Below are positions 1-9,275 of a stretch of 64,000 bases of DNA, one piece after another. The notes under the pieces are model-generated. The model was not told the DNA's origin. It saw only the letters and a program-made list of their open reading frames with translations, and searched no databases. Made by a program: the position numbers and the translations under genes. Source of the stretch: Simiduia sp. 21SJ11W-1 (GTDB taxonomy: Bacteria; Pseudomonadota; Gammaproteobacteria; Pseudomonadales; Cellvibrionaceae); NCBI RefSeq assembly GCF_024138675.1, contig NZ_CP090959.1, forward strand, positions 2,759,501 to 2,823,500, given 5' to 3'. The stretch's first letter is position 1. Every line of letters begins with the position of its first letter.

Positions 1-739
1 CAACCTGCCAGGTGGCAGCAACACCGCCACTGTAACCGCGAAAGATTCCACCAATCTCACAGGCCAACTAAGCATCAACTTTACCGTAGATGCAGGCTCA
101 ACGGGCAACTACAACCATCACATTAACGAGGGCCACATTACCTGGGGCGATGGCTACTCGGCTTGTTACCTTGCCTTTGGCACCAGTGCCTTCACTATGC
201 GTGAATACCCGGGCGCCAATAACCAGTGCGAGTGGATTGCCGATGGCAACGCCAGCTGCAACGGGCCTCTGCAAACCTGCAGTAACAGCACCGGCCCGCA
301 AGATTCCGATGGCGATGGCATTGCCGATACACAAGACAACTGCCCTAACGCCCCCAATACCGACCAGGCAGATAACGATAACGACGGGCTGGGTAACGCC
401 TGCGATAGCACCCCCAACGGCAACACAGCCCCAGATGCCGATGGCGACGGCGTTGCAGATGCACAAGACAATTGCCCCAACACCGCCAATGCCGATCAGG
501 CAGACAACGATGGCGATGGCCTGGGCAATGCCTGCGATACTACGCCCAACGGTGACTACCAGTGCACCCAAACCACGGCCAGCAACTACGCCCACGTGCA
601 AGCCGGGCGCGCGACCGCAAGCGGTGGCTATGCCTACGCGAAGGGCTCGGGTAGCCGGATGGGGCTGTACAACACTTTCTACAGCAGCACGCTGGCGCAA
701 ACCCAGGCGGGTTATTTCATCATTGGGAATTGCCCGTAG
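1..739 (+). CDS. Secreted protein with thrombospondin type 3 repeats, C-terminal part
   Basis: The reading frame is already open at the left edge, so the start lies outside the window. The visible part has a beta-rich stretch, then two copies of an Asp-rich TSP3 calcium-binding repeat (pattern DSDGDGIADTQDNCPN, closed by GLGNACD), then a C-terminal module of about 60 residues with paired cysteines (DYQC and IIGNC). A similar C-terminal module, with its AGRA, YA.GSG and LYNTFYS pattern, occurs at the ends of secreted depolymerases and other extracellular hydrolases of marine bacteria (recalled, not searched). The protein is therefore probably exported and calcium-stabilised. Its enzymatic part, if any, is upstream and unseen. 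Two hairpins follow the stop codon. Confidence 0.8.
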   Translation, partial: NLPGGSNTATVTAKDSTNLTGQLSINFTVDAGSTGNYNHHINEGHITWGDGYSACYLAFGTSAFTMREYPGANNQCEWIADGNASCNGPLQTCSNSTGPQDSDGDGIADTQDNCPNAPNTDQADNDNDGLGNACDSTPNGNTAPDADGDGVADAQDNCPNTANADQADNDGDGLGNACDTTPNGDYQCTQTTASNYAHVQAGRATASGGYAYAKGSGSRMGLYNTFYSSTLAQTQAGYFIIGNCP

Positions 740-751
740 CAAGGTAGGCCA

Positions 752-782
752 GAGCCGGTACATTCATGGAATGTACCGGCTC
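752..782. repeat. Perfect 14-bp inverted repeat with 3-nt loop
   Basis: GAGCCGGTACATTC and its exact reverse complement are separated by ATG, just 13 nt after the stop of the TSP3-repeat gene. There is no T-run on either side, so it is not a classical intrinsic terminator. It may protect the 3' end of the mRNA or be a dispersed repeat. Confidence 0.6.
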
Positions 783-816
783 CCATGTATCGTGACGTTT
801 AATCTATAGCAATTTC

Positions 817-840
817 GGGCCGCCAGCTGCGGCCCTTTTC
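817..840 (+). terminator. Intrinsic terminator after the TSP3-repeat gene
   Basis: A 7-bp GC stem (GGGCCGC / GCGGCCC) with loop CAGCT is followed directly by TTTT. It lies 77 nt after the stop codon. Confidence 0.7.
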
Positions 841-1014
841 ATTGCCTGACCGTTTGTTAACTCTCAACCGGTTGTATTCCCCAACCTGCACTTAACCCAA
901 AGCCGTTGCGCTCCCTGGCCCGCTCATATCACTGGCGAGTTAAGATGCGGCCACAATACCTCGATCAATAGCATGCGGTTCACCCAACATTTGCCAAAGC
1001 AAAGCATCCGCGCA

Positions 1015-2484
1015 CTAAGCCGCCGCCAACGAAAACCGGAAGCAACTGCCACGCCCTGGCGCGGAATCCACTGCAATGCTGCAGCCGTGCAAATCCAGAA
1101 TACGCTTCACAATGGCCAGGCCCAGGCCCGTACCCTGCTCGCTGTGGATGGCCGCCGCCTGACTGCGGTAATAGCGGTCAAACAGGTGCGGCAAATCATC
1201 GGCGCGCACGCCAATGCCTGTATCTTCCACGCTCACTTTTACTCCCTCAGGTGCGCTGGCTGCACATAAAATTACCTTGCCGCCCTCGGGCGTGTAGCGC
1301 AGTGCATTTTCCACCAGATTTTCCAGCACCCGCTCGATCAGTGCGATATCTGCCAATACCGGGTGTACCTCACCTTCTGTATGAAAGGCCAGGGTTATAT
1401 TCTTTTCACGGGCGTTCAACTCAAATTTATGCATCACATCTTGTAACAATTCAGCCAGGGAAAACTGTTCAAGATTGGGTTCTACCCTTCCGGCATCCAA
1501 TTTGGAAAGCTCGAACAATTCACTGATTAACTGGCCCAGCCGTTGGCAGTGTTTATGGGCGGTAGCCAAATAGCGGGCGCGATCTTCACCACTTAAGCGC
1601 GAATCTTTTACCGTTAGTACCTCAAGGTAGCCCTGCATTGAAGCAAGCGGTGTGCGCAAGTCGTGCGACACATTGGATATCAATTCTCGCCTGAGCCGAT
1701 CAGTTTCTTCCAGGCTTTGCATTTGGGCAATAATGCGTGCAGCCATGGCATCGAAAGTTTGCGACATGGCAATAATTTCATTGGGGCTGTGGGCAGGCTG
1801 GGCCTCGGGCAAGAGCTGCTGCTGGCGGGCAAAGCGTTGCATCGCCTGGGAAAGCTCGCGCAGCGGGCGCGTTAAAAAACTGAACAACAGCATACCCACG
1901 GCCAGCCCGAACACCAGCAACGCTGCAATGGCACCGGCGGCCAATTGCAAACTGTAGCTGGCCTTGAGCGAATCGCTGAGCGTACTCACCTGCTCGCCGC
2001 CTAAAATAACGTACAAAAAGCCCTCGGGGTTCGCGGCATTACCCACGGGGAATGCAGAAAACACCTTGCGACCGGAGGCCGCGCGCGGATCTGTGCCCAG
2101 CACCGGCGTTTGCTCGGGCTCGGCCAACCAGCGTTTGATTGGCGCCAAGTCCACCTGGTGGCGCACCACATCTTCTGCGGGTATTCCCTGCGCCAGAATG
2201 TCGCCTGCGCTATTGAGCAAATACACTTCCACAATGGGGTTCACCACCATCACCAGGCCAGATAACTCTGCCATGGCGGCATGGTTTACCTGGCCGTTAG
2301 CAATAAGTGGCGCGCGATCCACTATGTACATAGCCAGGCTGCGATTAATACGCTGGGTAATTTCCTGATAGTGGCGTTCGCTGCTCCAAAAGATCAGCGA
2401 CACATAGCTCACACCAATAATACAAAACAGCAATATAAAACTTACGCTAAGCCGCGTGCGCAGGCTCCAGTTTGCCCACCTCAT
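1015..2484 (-). CDS. Sensor histidine kinase (OmpR-type partner)
   Basis: Membrane sensor kinase of 489 aa. An N-terminal membrane segment precedes a periplasmic region of about 150 residues with no recognisable domain. A second membrane segment (about residues 180-205) leads into a HAMP linker, then the HisKA H-box VSHDLRTPLASM with phospho-acceptor His at about residue 274. The HATPase_c domain shows an N-box (LVENALRYTPEGG), a G1-box (DTGIGV) and a G2-box (GTGLGLAIV). The chosen ATG at 2484 overlaps the stop of the response regulator by 4 bp (ATGA), indicating translational coupling; a longer GTG start at 2517 is less likely. Being in the spondin operon, it may sense a cell-surface condition, but this is inferred from position only. 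Confidence 0.9.
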   Translation of the reverse strand: MRWANWSLRTRLSVSFILLFCIIGVSYVSLIFWSSERHYQEITQRINRSLAMYIVDRAPLIANGQVNHAAMAELSGLVMVVNPIVEVYLLNSAGDILAQGIPAEDVVRHQVDLAPIKRWLAEPEQTPVLGTDPRAASGRKVFSAFPVGNAANPEGFLYVILGGEQVSTLSDSLKASYSLQLAAGAIAALLVFGLAVGMLLFSFLTRPLRELSQAMQRFARQQQLLPEAQPAHSPNEIIAMSQTFDAMAARIIAQMQSLEETDRLRRELISNVSHDLRTPLASMQGYLEVLTVKDSRLSGEDRARYLATAHKHCQRLGQLISELFELSKLDAGRVEPNLEQFSLAELLQDVMHKFELNAREKNITLAFHTEGEVHPVLADIALIERVLENLVENALRYTPEGGKVILCAASAPEGVKVSVEDTGIGVRADDLPHLFDRYYRSQAAAIHSEQGTGLGLAIVKRILDLHGCSIAVDSAPGRGSCFRFSLAAA

Positions 2485-3212
2485 GCCGGCACCCAAAATT
2501 TGTAGCCCACACCCCACACCGTGAGAATGAACTCAGGCTTACCCGGATCTGTTTCTATTTTTGCACGCAGCCGATTGATGTGGCTGTTGACCGTGTGCTC
2601 GTAGCCCTCATGGCCGTAACCCCACACTTCGCTTAATAAATCCATGCGTTTAAACACCTTGCCGGGGTGGCGTGCGAAATGATGCAACAAATCAAATTCC
2701 TTGGCGGTGCACTCGATATTTTTGCCCGCCACTTTCACCTGCCGCCGCTCTGGATCTAACCACAGCGTGCCGCAGGCAAGCGGCGACTGTGCACGGGCAA
2801 CGGGGGTGCCCGCCATTGCCGCGCGGCGTATTAACGCCTTCACCCTCGCGCTAAGCTCCAGGGCACTGAAGGGTTTGGTTAGGTAGTCATCGGCGCCAAG
2901 TTCAAGCCCCAGCACACGGTCGAGTTCTGTGGCTCTTGAGGTAAGCATCAACACCGGTGTCTGCACCCCTTGTGCTCGCAGTTCGCGGCAAATATCCAGG
3001 CCGTCCATGCCGGGCAACCGTAAATCCAGCAAGATGACATCCCAATGCTTTGCCAGCGCCGCCTGCAATCCATCCGGCCCGGTGTGGGCGAGGGTTACCT
3101 GGGCGGGCAAATCGGCCAGTTGCAAGCGCACTAGTTCGGCGAGATCGCGCTCGTCTTCAATAATTAAAATCTGGCGCTCGGCCGCGGGATAGGCAAGAAT
3201 CTGTGCGCTCAT
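2481..3212 (-). CDS. OmpR/PhoB-family response regulator
   Basis: A 243-aa DNA-binding response regulator. The receiver domain has the acidic pair in IIEDERD, the phospho-acceptor Asp63 in ILLDLRLPG, and the conserved Lys in DYLTKPFS. The C-terminal winged helix ends in the typical VWGVGYKF. The start at 3212 was chosen because GAGGG lies 6 nt upstream; the upstream codon at 3239 gives an unlikely tail. The stop overlaps the kinase start by 4 bp. Expression is probably tuned by the hairpin just upstream (3225-3260), which separates this gene from the two spondin genes. Targets are unknown; self-regulation of the operon is a reasonable guess. Confidence 0.92.
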   Translation of the reverse strand: MSAQILAYPAAERQILIIEDERDLAELVRLQLADLPAQVTLAHTGPDGLQAALAKHWDVILLDLRLPGMDGLDICRELRAQGVQTPVLMLTSRATELDRVLGLELGADDYLTKPFSALELSARVKALIRRAAMAGTPVARAQSPLACGTLWLDPERRQVKVAGKNIECTAKEFDLLHHFARHPGKVFKRMDLLSEVWGYGHEGYEHTVNSHINRLRAKIETDPGKPEFILTVWGVGYKFWVPA

Positions 3213-3224
3213 GTGGCCCTCGTG

Positions 3225-3260
3225 AAAAATAGCGGCCACCGGGCAAACACCCGGTGGCCG
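3225..3260 (-). terminator. Intrinsic terminator or attenuator inside the spondin/two-component operon
   Basis: On the minus strand an 11-bp perfect stem (CGGCCACCGGG / CCCGGTGGCCG) with a 6-nt loop is followed by CTATTTTT. It lies between the spondin lipoprotein stop (3267) and the regulator start (3212). It would lower expression of the two-component genes relative to the spondin genes, or end the spondin transcript completely. Confidence 0.75.
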
Positions 3261-3266
3261 GTGGCA

Positions 3267-3998
3267 CTATTGGGTGCGCGTAATGGTGATGCGCAGCGCC
3301 GGATTATCGAACTTGTGCAGGCCTGTGAGCGTAGACGTACTCATGCCGTCGTCGCGGGTTAACACGCCGCTGTGCATCAACACTGCATCGGGCTCATCGC
3401 GCGCGGCGTTAAAGCCCTCTTGAGCGCCGCCCGCGGCCGCCGGGCCAGGAATGGTATCGGCGGTTTCGCTGTTGGCCTCTGTGCCTGCATCGTATACAAC
3501 AGTAGTGAAGGTCATTGAGTCACCCACACCCAGGTTTGTTACATCCACGCCGTTTAGTGCGCTAATGGCATCGTTGGTATTTACCAGCATGGTCACCAGC
3601 GAAAGCGACACATCTGCATCCACGCCAAGCTCTGCGCTGACACTCAGCAGCTCGCTTTGGCCTGGCATAAGCACACCGCTACCGGCTGCCGTGCTGAAGG
3701 CCTCCGGGTTATCTGCAAGGCTTGCCAGCAGGTCGCTGTTATCGCCACCCTCTGCCAGTACTTCCAAGGGGAGGCTAGCCGGCGCGCCCACGGTAAATAT
3801 TGAAAGCGACGGCTGATGCAACGCCAAGGCCAACGGGGATACGGGCTGAGCGGCGGTCAAGTTGGTGGTACTGACATCAAAGCGCAAGGTTTGCAGCTGA
3901 TCTTCAGGCTGGTCATCGTCATCGCGATCAGGGCAGCCTGCCAACAACAATGCGCTGGCCAGCGCGCATGCGGGTAAAAGTATGCGTTTGGGATTCAT
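3267..3998 (-). CDS. Spondin-domain lipoprotein
   Basis: A 243-aa protein with a lipoprotein signal peptide: basic start, hydrophobic stretch, lipobox LLAGC with Cys at about residue 22. A strongly acidic linker (DRDDDDQPEDQ) follows. The rest matches the bacterial spondin_N pattern: LTAAQPVSPLALALH near the start, a Gly/Asp AEGGDNSDLL segment, VYDAGTEANSE, a late H.GVL motif, and a C-terminal basic beta strand (LRITITRT). The family's role in bacteria is not established; in animals spondin domains act in the extracellular matrix. It sits 10 nt after a second, soluble spondin gene, so the two are co-transcribed. Membrane anchoring (outer membrane likely) is inferred from the lipobox. Confidence 0.85.
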   Translation of the reverse strand: MNPKRILLPACALASALLLAGCPDRDDDDQPEDQLQTLRFDVSTTNLTAAQPVSPLALALHQPSLSIFTVGAPASLPLEVLAEGGDNSDLLASLADNPEAFSTAAGSGVLMPGQSELLSVSAELGVDADVSLSLVTMLVNTNDAISALNGVDVTNLGVGDSMTFTTVVYDAGTEANSETADTIPGPAAAGGAQEGFNAARDEPDAVLMHSGVLTRDDGMSTSTLTGLHKFDNPALRITITRTQ

Positions 3999-4008
3999 GG
4001 CCAGCTCC

Positions 4009-4713
4009 TTAGTTAACGGTGACGGTAATGCGGGCCACCGGGTTCAACCAACGGCTCTGGCTGGCATCAATATCGCTGGTGCCACCGGTGGCATCCAGGT
4101 CACCCAGCACGCCGCGATGAATGTGTACAAAACCTTCAGCGGCGGCATTGATGCCGGTGCCGTTGGTACCCATCAACGGGTCGAGCGGCGGCGGTACCGG
4201 CATACCGGGCATGCCAGCTGCACCGGAGCCTCGAATTTCGTCGTTGCCTTCGGTACCGGCGTCATAGGCGTTCAGCTCATACACGTAGGTGCCAGCCTCG
4301 GTGGGCAGAGTGAGATTGCCCAAACCCACAAAGCCATCGTTGGAGGGCAAAATCATGCCCACAATGGAAAGCTGGCTGCTGGCCATGTTGTCGGTATTGC
4401 TAAAGCTTGCGGTTGTTGTCATGCCCGGTGCCAACAGGCCGCCGGCAGGGTTGGCCACGGTGATGCCACCGGCGGCCTGAACCGCGCCTTCAAGCTGGCT
4501 GATATCGCCGCCTTCGGCCATCACCTGCAGCGCACTATCGGCCGGTTGGCCTGCCTCAAACAGCTGCGCACTGTCTGGGTGTGCAGCCACCAGCAGCGGA
4601 GTGAAGTAGCTGCCACGGGTGAGGTTTTGAACGTCAATGCTGTAATCGGCAGCACTCGCACCCAGGCTGAGCAGGCCCAGAGCAACGGCACCGAAAATGT
4701 TTTTGGTAGGCAT
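4009..4713 (-). CDS. Secreted spondin-domain protein
   Basis: A 234-aa protein with a Sec signal peptide (MPTKNIFGAVALGLLSLGASA, cleavage before ADYS) and one spondin_N domain. It shares its plan with the neighbouring lipoprotein: LTRGSYFTPLLVAAH, AEGGDISQLEG, YDAGTEGNDE, HIHRGVLGD and a final RITVTVN strand. The start at 4713 is preferred over an upstream in-frame codon because the signal peptide begins there and AGGGA lies about 9 nt upstream. It is the first gene of the leftward operon, so the promoter should lie in 4714-4940. It is the unanchored paralogue of the following gene; exact function unknown. Confidence 0.85.
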   Translation of the reverse strand: MPTKNIFGAVALGLLSLGASAADYSIDVQNLTRGSYFTPLLVAAHPDSAQLFEAGQPADSALQVMAEGGDISQLEGAVQAAGGITVANPAGGLLAPGMTTTASFSNTDNMASSQLSIVGMILPSNDGFVGLGNLTLPTEAGTYVYELNAYDAGTEGNDEIRGSGAAGMPGMPVPPPLDPLMGTNGTGINAAAEGFVHIHRGVLGDLDATGGTSDIDASQSRWLNPVARITVTVN

Positions 4714-4942
4714 AATGAATTCCCTGTTTTGCGTTATGTGAGTGTGGGTTTTGGTGTTCAACTGCTGACACTCAGTCTCGCAACAGGGCGGGCTCTAATC
4801 CTCACAGAAGTATCACAAGTGCGTCACAATTTCTTACGTACTTCACACTTTGTGCTTAATTATTGCGGGCTCAAGGGGGCGAATTGTTCTCGGCAGCCCA
4901 TTGCTTTACCTTTCGGGCACACCATTTTGCAGGTAACTATTG

Positions 4943-7174
4943 ATGAAACGCGCATTGCTAACGGCAATTGCCGTGTTGCTGGCCCTGCCGGCGGCACTGC
5001 AAGCCAAAGACACCCCGCTCACCATTGAACGTATCTACGCAGCCCCGGCCCTGGGCGGGCCTGCTATGCAAGGGCTGGATTTAAGCCCCGATGGCCTGCA
5101 GGTTACCTACCTGAAAGCCAAACAAGATAACCTCGAACAACTGGATTTATGGGCCTATAACCGCACAAGCGGCAAGCATGCCCTGCTGGTAGATTCCGCC
5201 ACACTGGCACCGGAGCGCGCGCTTTCTGATGAAGAAAAGGCCCGCCGCGAACGCGCCCGCATCAAGCACACGGGCATCATCAGCTACCAGTGGGCCGCCA
5301 CCGGCAAGGGCTTGCTGTTTCCGCTCTCGGGTGATTTGTATTTTTACGATGTGGAAGCACAAAAAGCCAAACAGCTCACCGCCACAGACGCCTTTGAAAC
5401 AGACCCTATAATCTCGCCAGACGGCACCCAGGTTGCGTTTATCCGCGAACAAAACCTGTTTGTGATAGACATCAACCAGAGCACCGAACGCCAGCTTACC
5501 TTCGATGGCAAAGGCACCATTAAAAATGGCATGGCCGAATTTGTAGCCCAGGAAGAAATGGGCCGCAGCACCGGTTTTTGGTGGGCACCTGACAGTAAAA
5601 AAATCGCCTTCATACGCATTGATGAAAGCCCTGTAGGCATTGAGCAACGCTACGAAATTGAAGGCGAATCCTTCACGGTGTTTGACCAGCGCTACCCGCG
5701 CACCGGCACCAAGAATGTGCTGAACAAGGTGGGCGTGCTGGATTTAAGCCAACACAAACCCAAGCCCCAGTGGTTAGACATAGGCCAGCAATCAGACATT
5801 TACATTGCCCGGGTAAACTGGTTTGCCAATAGCCAAGAGGTGCTGATCCAACGCCAAAACCGCGCCCAAACCCGCCTGGATTTGCTAAAGGCCAACAGCC
5901 ACACGGGCAAGTCATCGCTGCTGTTTACAGAAACCGGCGCCCACTGGATCAACCTGCACGATCATGTGAAATTTCTGGATGACCAAAAACACTTTATTTG
6001 GGGCAGCGAGTCGCAAGACACTATGCAGCTGTACCTCTACACAGTTGATGGCAAGCGCGTAGGCACCCTTACCCAAGGGGCGGGCGTGGTGTTAAGCGTT
6101 GAAGGCGTGGATGAATCTGCAGGCTGGGTATACTTTACCGCCAACTACAACAACCCGCTGGAAACCCATTTTTACCGCGCCAAACTTTTTACAGCAGAGC
6201 CCGTGGTTGAACGCATCAGCCAGCGCGCGGGTACCCACGGCATTACCCTGGCCAAAAAAGCCAACACCTACCTGGATAACTTTTCATCAGTAAGCCAACC
6301 CACACAAACCAGCTACCACAACATTGATGGCAGCCACATTGAATGGCTTGAACAAAACTTACTGGATGAAAACCACCCCTATGGGCCCTTTAAAAGCGCC
6401 CACATTGCACCGGAGTTTGGCAGCCTGAAGGCCGAAGACGGCCAGGAGATGTTCTACCAGCTGTTGAAACCCGCCAACATGAAGGCGGGCAAACGCTACC
6501 CGGTGATTATCGATGTGTATGGCGGCCCGCACGCACAGCGCGTGACAAATACCTGGGAGCAACGCAACAGCTACTGGCACCAATACATGGCCCAGCGCGG
6601 TTACGTGGTATTTAAACTGGACAACCGGGGCAGCGGTAATCGCGGCTTGAAATTTGAAACACCCCTGCATAAAAAGCTGGGCGAAATAGAACTGCAGGAC
6701 CAACTGGTGGGCGTGGATTTTCTAAAAGCCCTGCCCTATGTGGATGGCGAGCGGATCGGGATTTTTGGCTGGAGCTATGGCGGCTACATGACCATCATGG
6801 CGTTGTTTAAAGCACCGGAGGTATTTAAAGCTGGCGTATCGGTGGCACCGGTAACCGATTGGCGCCTGTACGACACCCACTACACCGAGCGCTACCTGGG
6901 CCACCCGGAAGAAAACCCCGCAGGCTACGATGCCAGCAATGTGTTCCCCTATATTGATGGCTACCAAAACGGCCTGCTGATTGTGCACGGCATGGCAGAT
7001 GACAATGTACTGTTTTTAAACGCCACCAAAGTCTATGCAGCGCTGCAAAACAAAATGAAGCCCTTTGAGCAATCAAACTACCCGGGCAAAAAGCATCGCA
7101 TTCGCGGTAAAGAAACGCGCATTCATTTGTTTAACCAAATCACCGAGTTTTTTGATCGCAAACTTGCCAATTAA
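4943..7174 (+). CDS. Dipeptidyl peptidase IV-type S9B serine peptidase, exported
   Basis: A 743-aa protein with signal peptide (KRALLTAIAVLLALPAALQA). It has the N-terminal beta-propeller of the DPP IV family (including an EEMGRSTGFWWAPDSKKIAF stretch of the type found in bacterial DPP4) and a C-terminal prolyl-oligopeptidase catalytic domain. The catalytic triad is visible: Ser611 in GWSYGGYM, Asp686 or 687 in HGMADDNVLF, and His718 in GKKHRIRG. The double-Glu motif region (EFVAQEEMG) that binds the substrate N-terminus is present. The family removes X-Pro or X-Ala dipeptides from peptide N-termini, here in the periplasm or outside. The start is the ATG at 4943 (AGGT 8-12 nt upstream) rather than the TTG one codon earlier. 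The length is normal. Confidence 0.93.
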   Translation: MKRALLTAIAVLLALPAALQAKDTPLTIERIYAAPALGGPAMQGLDLSPDGLQVTYLKAKQDNLEQLDLWAYNRTSGKHALLVDSATLAPERALSDEEKARRERARIKHTGIISYQWAATGKGLLFPLSGDLYFYDVEAQKAKQLTATDAFETDPIISPDGTQVAFIREQNLFVIDINQSTERQLTFDGKGTIKNGMAEFVAQEEMGRSTGFWWAPDSKKIAFIRIDESPVGIEQRYEIEGESFTVFDQRYPRTGTKNVLNKVGVLDLSQHKPKPQWLDIGQQSDIYIARVNWFANSQEVLIQRQNRAQTRLDLLKANSHTGKSSLLFTETGAHWINLHDHVKFLDDQKHFIWGSESQDTMQLYLYTVDGKRVGTLTQGAGVVLSVEGVDESAGWVYFTANYNNPLETHFYRAKLFTAEPVVERISQRAGTHGITLAKKANTYLDNFSSVSQPTQTSYHNIDGSHIEWLEQNLLDENHPYGPFKSAHIAPEFGSLKAEDGQEMFYQLLKPANMKAGKRYPVIIDVYGGPHAQRVTNTWEQRNSYWHQYMAQRGYVVFKLDNRGSGNRGLKFETPLHKKLGEIELQDQLVGVDFLKALPYVDGERIGIFGWSYGGYMTIMALFKAPEVFKAGVSVAPVTDWRLYDTHYTERYLGHPEENPAGYDASNVFPYIDGYQNGLLIVHGMADDNVLFLNATKVYAALQNKMKPFEQSNYPGKKHRIRGKETRIHLFNQITEFFDRKLAN

Positions 7175-7267
7175 TATTGGCATTACAGGTTTTGCAGCTG
7201 AGGTTGAGGCATTGCCGCCATCAATGAAGGTTTCTGAACACGGGGCTCTGAACGCTGCCAAAACCGT

Positions 7268-7287
7268 CACCCGCAATCGTGCGGGTG
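7268..7287. repeat. Hairpin between convergent genes
   Basis: A perfect 8-bp stem (CACCCGCA / TGCGGGTG) with loop ATCG lies between the DPP IV stop and the SUKH-gene stop. No T-run follows on either strand. It may still help end both converging transcripts. Confidence 0.4.
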
Positions 7288-7375
7288 GCGGCCTTGCTGC
7301 ATGCCTGTTCAAAAGATCGATTAACCTGCAGACTTAATCACCTACAAAGCCTGTTCATGTCCTATTGCAGGCGGC

Positions 7376-7777
7376 TCAGCTTTCCAGCCACACATCGCGC
7401 GCCCAGTACCAGATGGTCTCCCAACTTTCGTCAGTAAGATCACCGTCTTGCCAAAGCAACACTTCGCCTTCCGGGTCTAGGCAGTAGTAGCCATTGGCCA
7501 TTTGGCAAAAGGCAATCAGCGAGCGCGGTACACCTTGGCTCCAGGCAGTGGCGCATACCTCGGGCAAATAGTTGTGCGCCGACGGGTCGGCCACCACGGC
7601 GGGCTCAAGGCTGCCCACTAGCACATCGCTCACCGTTAGCAGAAATTCACGGTAATCGCGTGGCAGCGGCAGCAGTATTTGCTCTTCGGCCTCCACGGTC
7701 ATCTCGTGGGTGGGCAGTTCCAGGCCCCAGGCAACCTGTGTATTGGCCTCGCGCAACAAATCTACAATTTCGTCCAT
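7376..7777 (-). CDS. SMI1/KNR4 (SUKH) family protein
   Basis: A 133-aa soluble protein with the SUKH core: an N-terminal helix, LPRDYREFLLTVSDV, a central aromatic region (SLIAFCQMANGYYCLDPEGEV), and a Trp-rich end (WETIWYWARDVWLES). SUKH proteins are often immunity proteins against secreted nuclease or deaminase toxins, but many stand alone, and no toxin gene is adjacent here. The start at 7777 was chosen for its AGGAGAG ribosome-binding site. The gene converges on DPP IV and probably forms its own transcript. Family assignment is fairly sure; the role is not. Confidence 0.75.
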   Translation of the reverse strand: MDEIVDLLREANTQVAWGLELPTHEMTVEAEEQILLPLPRDYREFLLTVSDVLVGSLEPAVVADPSAHNYLPEVCATAWSQGVPRSLIAFCQMANGYYCLDPEGEVLLWQDGDLTDESWETIWYWARDVWLES

Positions 7778-8053
7778 TTTCTCTCCTGAATCGTGGCGCT
7801 CAATATGGCGCGCATTTAAACCTAGCCCCCGGGCCACTGCAATGCCAGAAAGTTTCTGGCCGGCACCCGTGTAACCGGCGCACCCCGCACTGGCAACACA
7901 TATTGCGCAAGCAGGGCGACTTTATGCCTGCACTTGCGCACATTCGACGAAACGGCTGCAAAAGCGGAAATAACGGTTGCCTGCGCGGGTGTGAGTCAGT
8001 ACTTTTAGCCACCTCGCCCCTAAACCGAAAACAACAATGGGTGTTTCTCCCCT

Positions 8054-9250
8054 ATGAAAAATATAATTTCCAAAATTGCCAACACAAGCTTGATCAGCCA
8101 AATTGCCGTGGGCATTGTGGCCGCTGTGATATTGGCAGAAATATCCGCCAGTGCTGCGGCCAGCGTGGCCGTTTTAGGTAGCCTTTTTGTGCAGGCCTTA
8201 AAAGCTGTGGCCCCCATTTTGGTGTTTGTGCTGGTGGCCAGTGCCATTGCCAACCAACGCGGCGCCAACAGCCACATGCGCCCTATTGTTGTGCTGTATT
8301 TGGTGGGTACGCTGAGTGCGGCATTCATTGCGGTGCTGCTGAGCACCCTCTTCCCCTCAACCTTGGCGCTCACGGTAACTGAAACCAGCCTCAACGCCCC
8401 CCAGGGCATTGGCGAAGTGCTTAACACCCTGATTTTCAAACTGGTAGATAACCCCATTAATGCGCTGCTTACCGGCAACTTCATTGGCATTTTGGTGTGG
8501 GGCATTGCCCTGGGGCTCGGGCTTCGTCACGCTCAAGAGGCCACTAAAAGCACCTTTGCCGATACCGCTCACGCAATGACCTATGTGGTGCGCTTTGTGA
8601 TTCGCCTGGCACCTTTTGGCATTTTCGGGCTGGTTGCGGGCAATCTGGCAGAGGGCGGCCTGGGCGTGCTGGCAGGCTACGCGCAGGTGCTGGCGGTACT
8701 GGTGGGCGCCATGCTGATTATGGCGCTTGTGGTAAACCCTGCCATTGTCTGGTTTAAACTGCGCACCAACCCCTACCCGCTGGTATTTACCTGCCTGCGT
8801 GAAAGTGGCGTGACCGCCTTTTTTACCCGCAGCTCGGCGGCCAATATTCCGGTGAACATGGCGCTGTGTGAAAAGCTTAACCTCGATGAAGACACCTACG
8901 CCGTCTCTATTCCTTTGGGGGCCACCATCAACATGGCCGGTGCGGCAATCACCATTACCACCCTCACCCTGGCGGCAGTACACACCCTGGGTATTCCGGT
9001 TGATTTGCCCACCGCGTTATTGTTGAGTGTCATTGCATCGCTGTCTGCCTGCGGCGCCTCCGGCGTGGCCGGTGGTTCGCTGCTGTTAATTCCTATGGCG
9101 TGTAGCCTGTTTAATATTTCAGACGACATCGCCATGCAGGTAGTGGCCGTGGGCTTTGTGATCAGCGTGCTGCAAGATTCGGCGGAAACTGCGCTCAACT
9201 CATCCACAGATGTGGTTTATACCGCAGCGGTTAGCCGCGCAAACAGTTAA
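8054..9250 (+). CDS. sstT: Serine/threonine:sodium symporter SstT
   Basis: A 398-aa inner-membrane transporter of the dicarboxylate/amino acid:cation symporter (DAACS) family. About eight membrane segments and two re-entrant loops are expected. The family's serine-rich loop is seen in [17 protein letters not shown], and the substrate-binding signature near the end in [19 protein letters not shown]. These fit SstT, which imports L-serine and L-threonine with Na+. The length is close to E. coli SstT (414 aa). It starts a run of five closely spaced genes (to 13091). Import of threonine fits the tdh-kbl and gcvP genes found 25 kb away, but joint regulation is only a guess. Confidence 0.92.
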   Translation: MKNIISKIANTSLISQIAVGIVAAVILAEISASAAASVAVLGSLFVQALKAVAPILVFVLVASAIANQRGANSHMRPIVVLYLVGTLSAAFIAVLLSTLFPSTLALTVTETSLNAPQGIGEVLNTLIFKLVDNPINALLTGNFIGILVWGIALGLGLRHAQEATKSTFADTAHAMTYVVRFVIRLAPFGIFGLVAGNLAEGGLGVLAGYAQVLAVLVGAMLIMALVVNPAIVWFKLRTNPYPLVFTCLRESGVTAFFTRSSAANIPVNMALCEKLNLDEDTYAVSIPLGATINMAGAAITITTLTLAAVHTLGIPVDLPTALLLSVIASLSACGASGVAGGSLLLIPMACSLFNISDDIAMQVVAVGFVISVLQDSAETALNSSTDVVYTAAVSRANS

Positions 9251-9275
9251 CAGTAACTTGCAAAAGGAAAGGCCC

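Noticed and set aside
3982-5028. Open frame of 348 codons on the plus strand
   Set aside because: Antisense to the spondin genes and crosses their promoter; composition is typical of a shadow frame.
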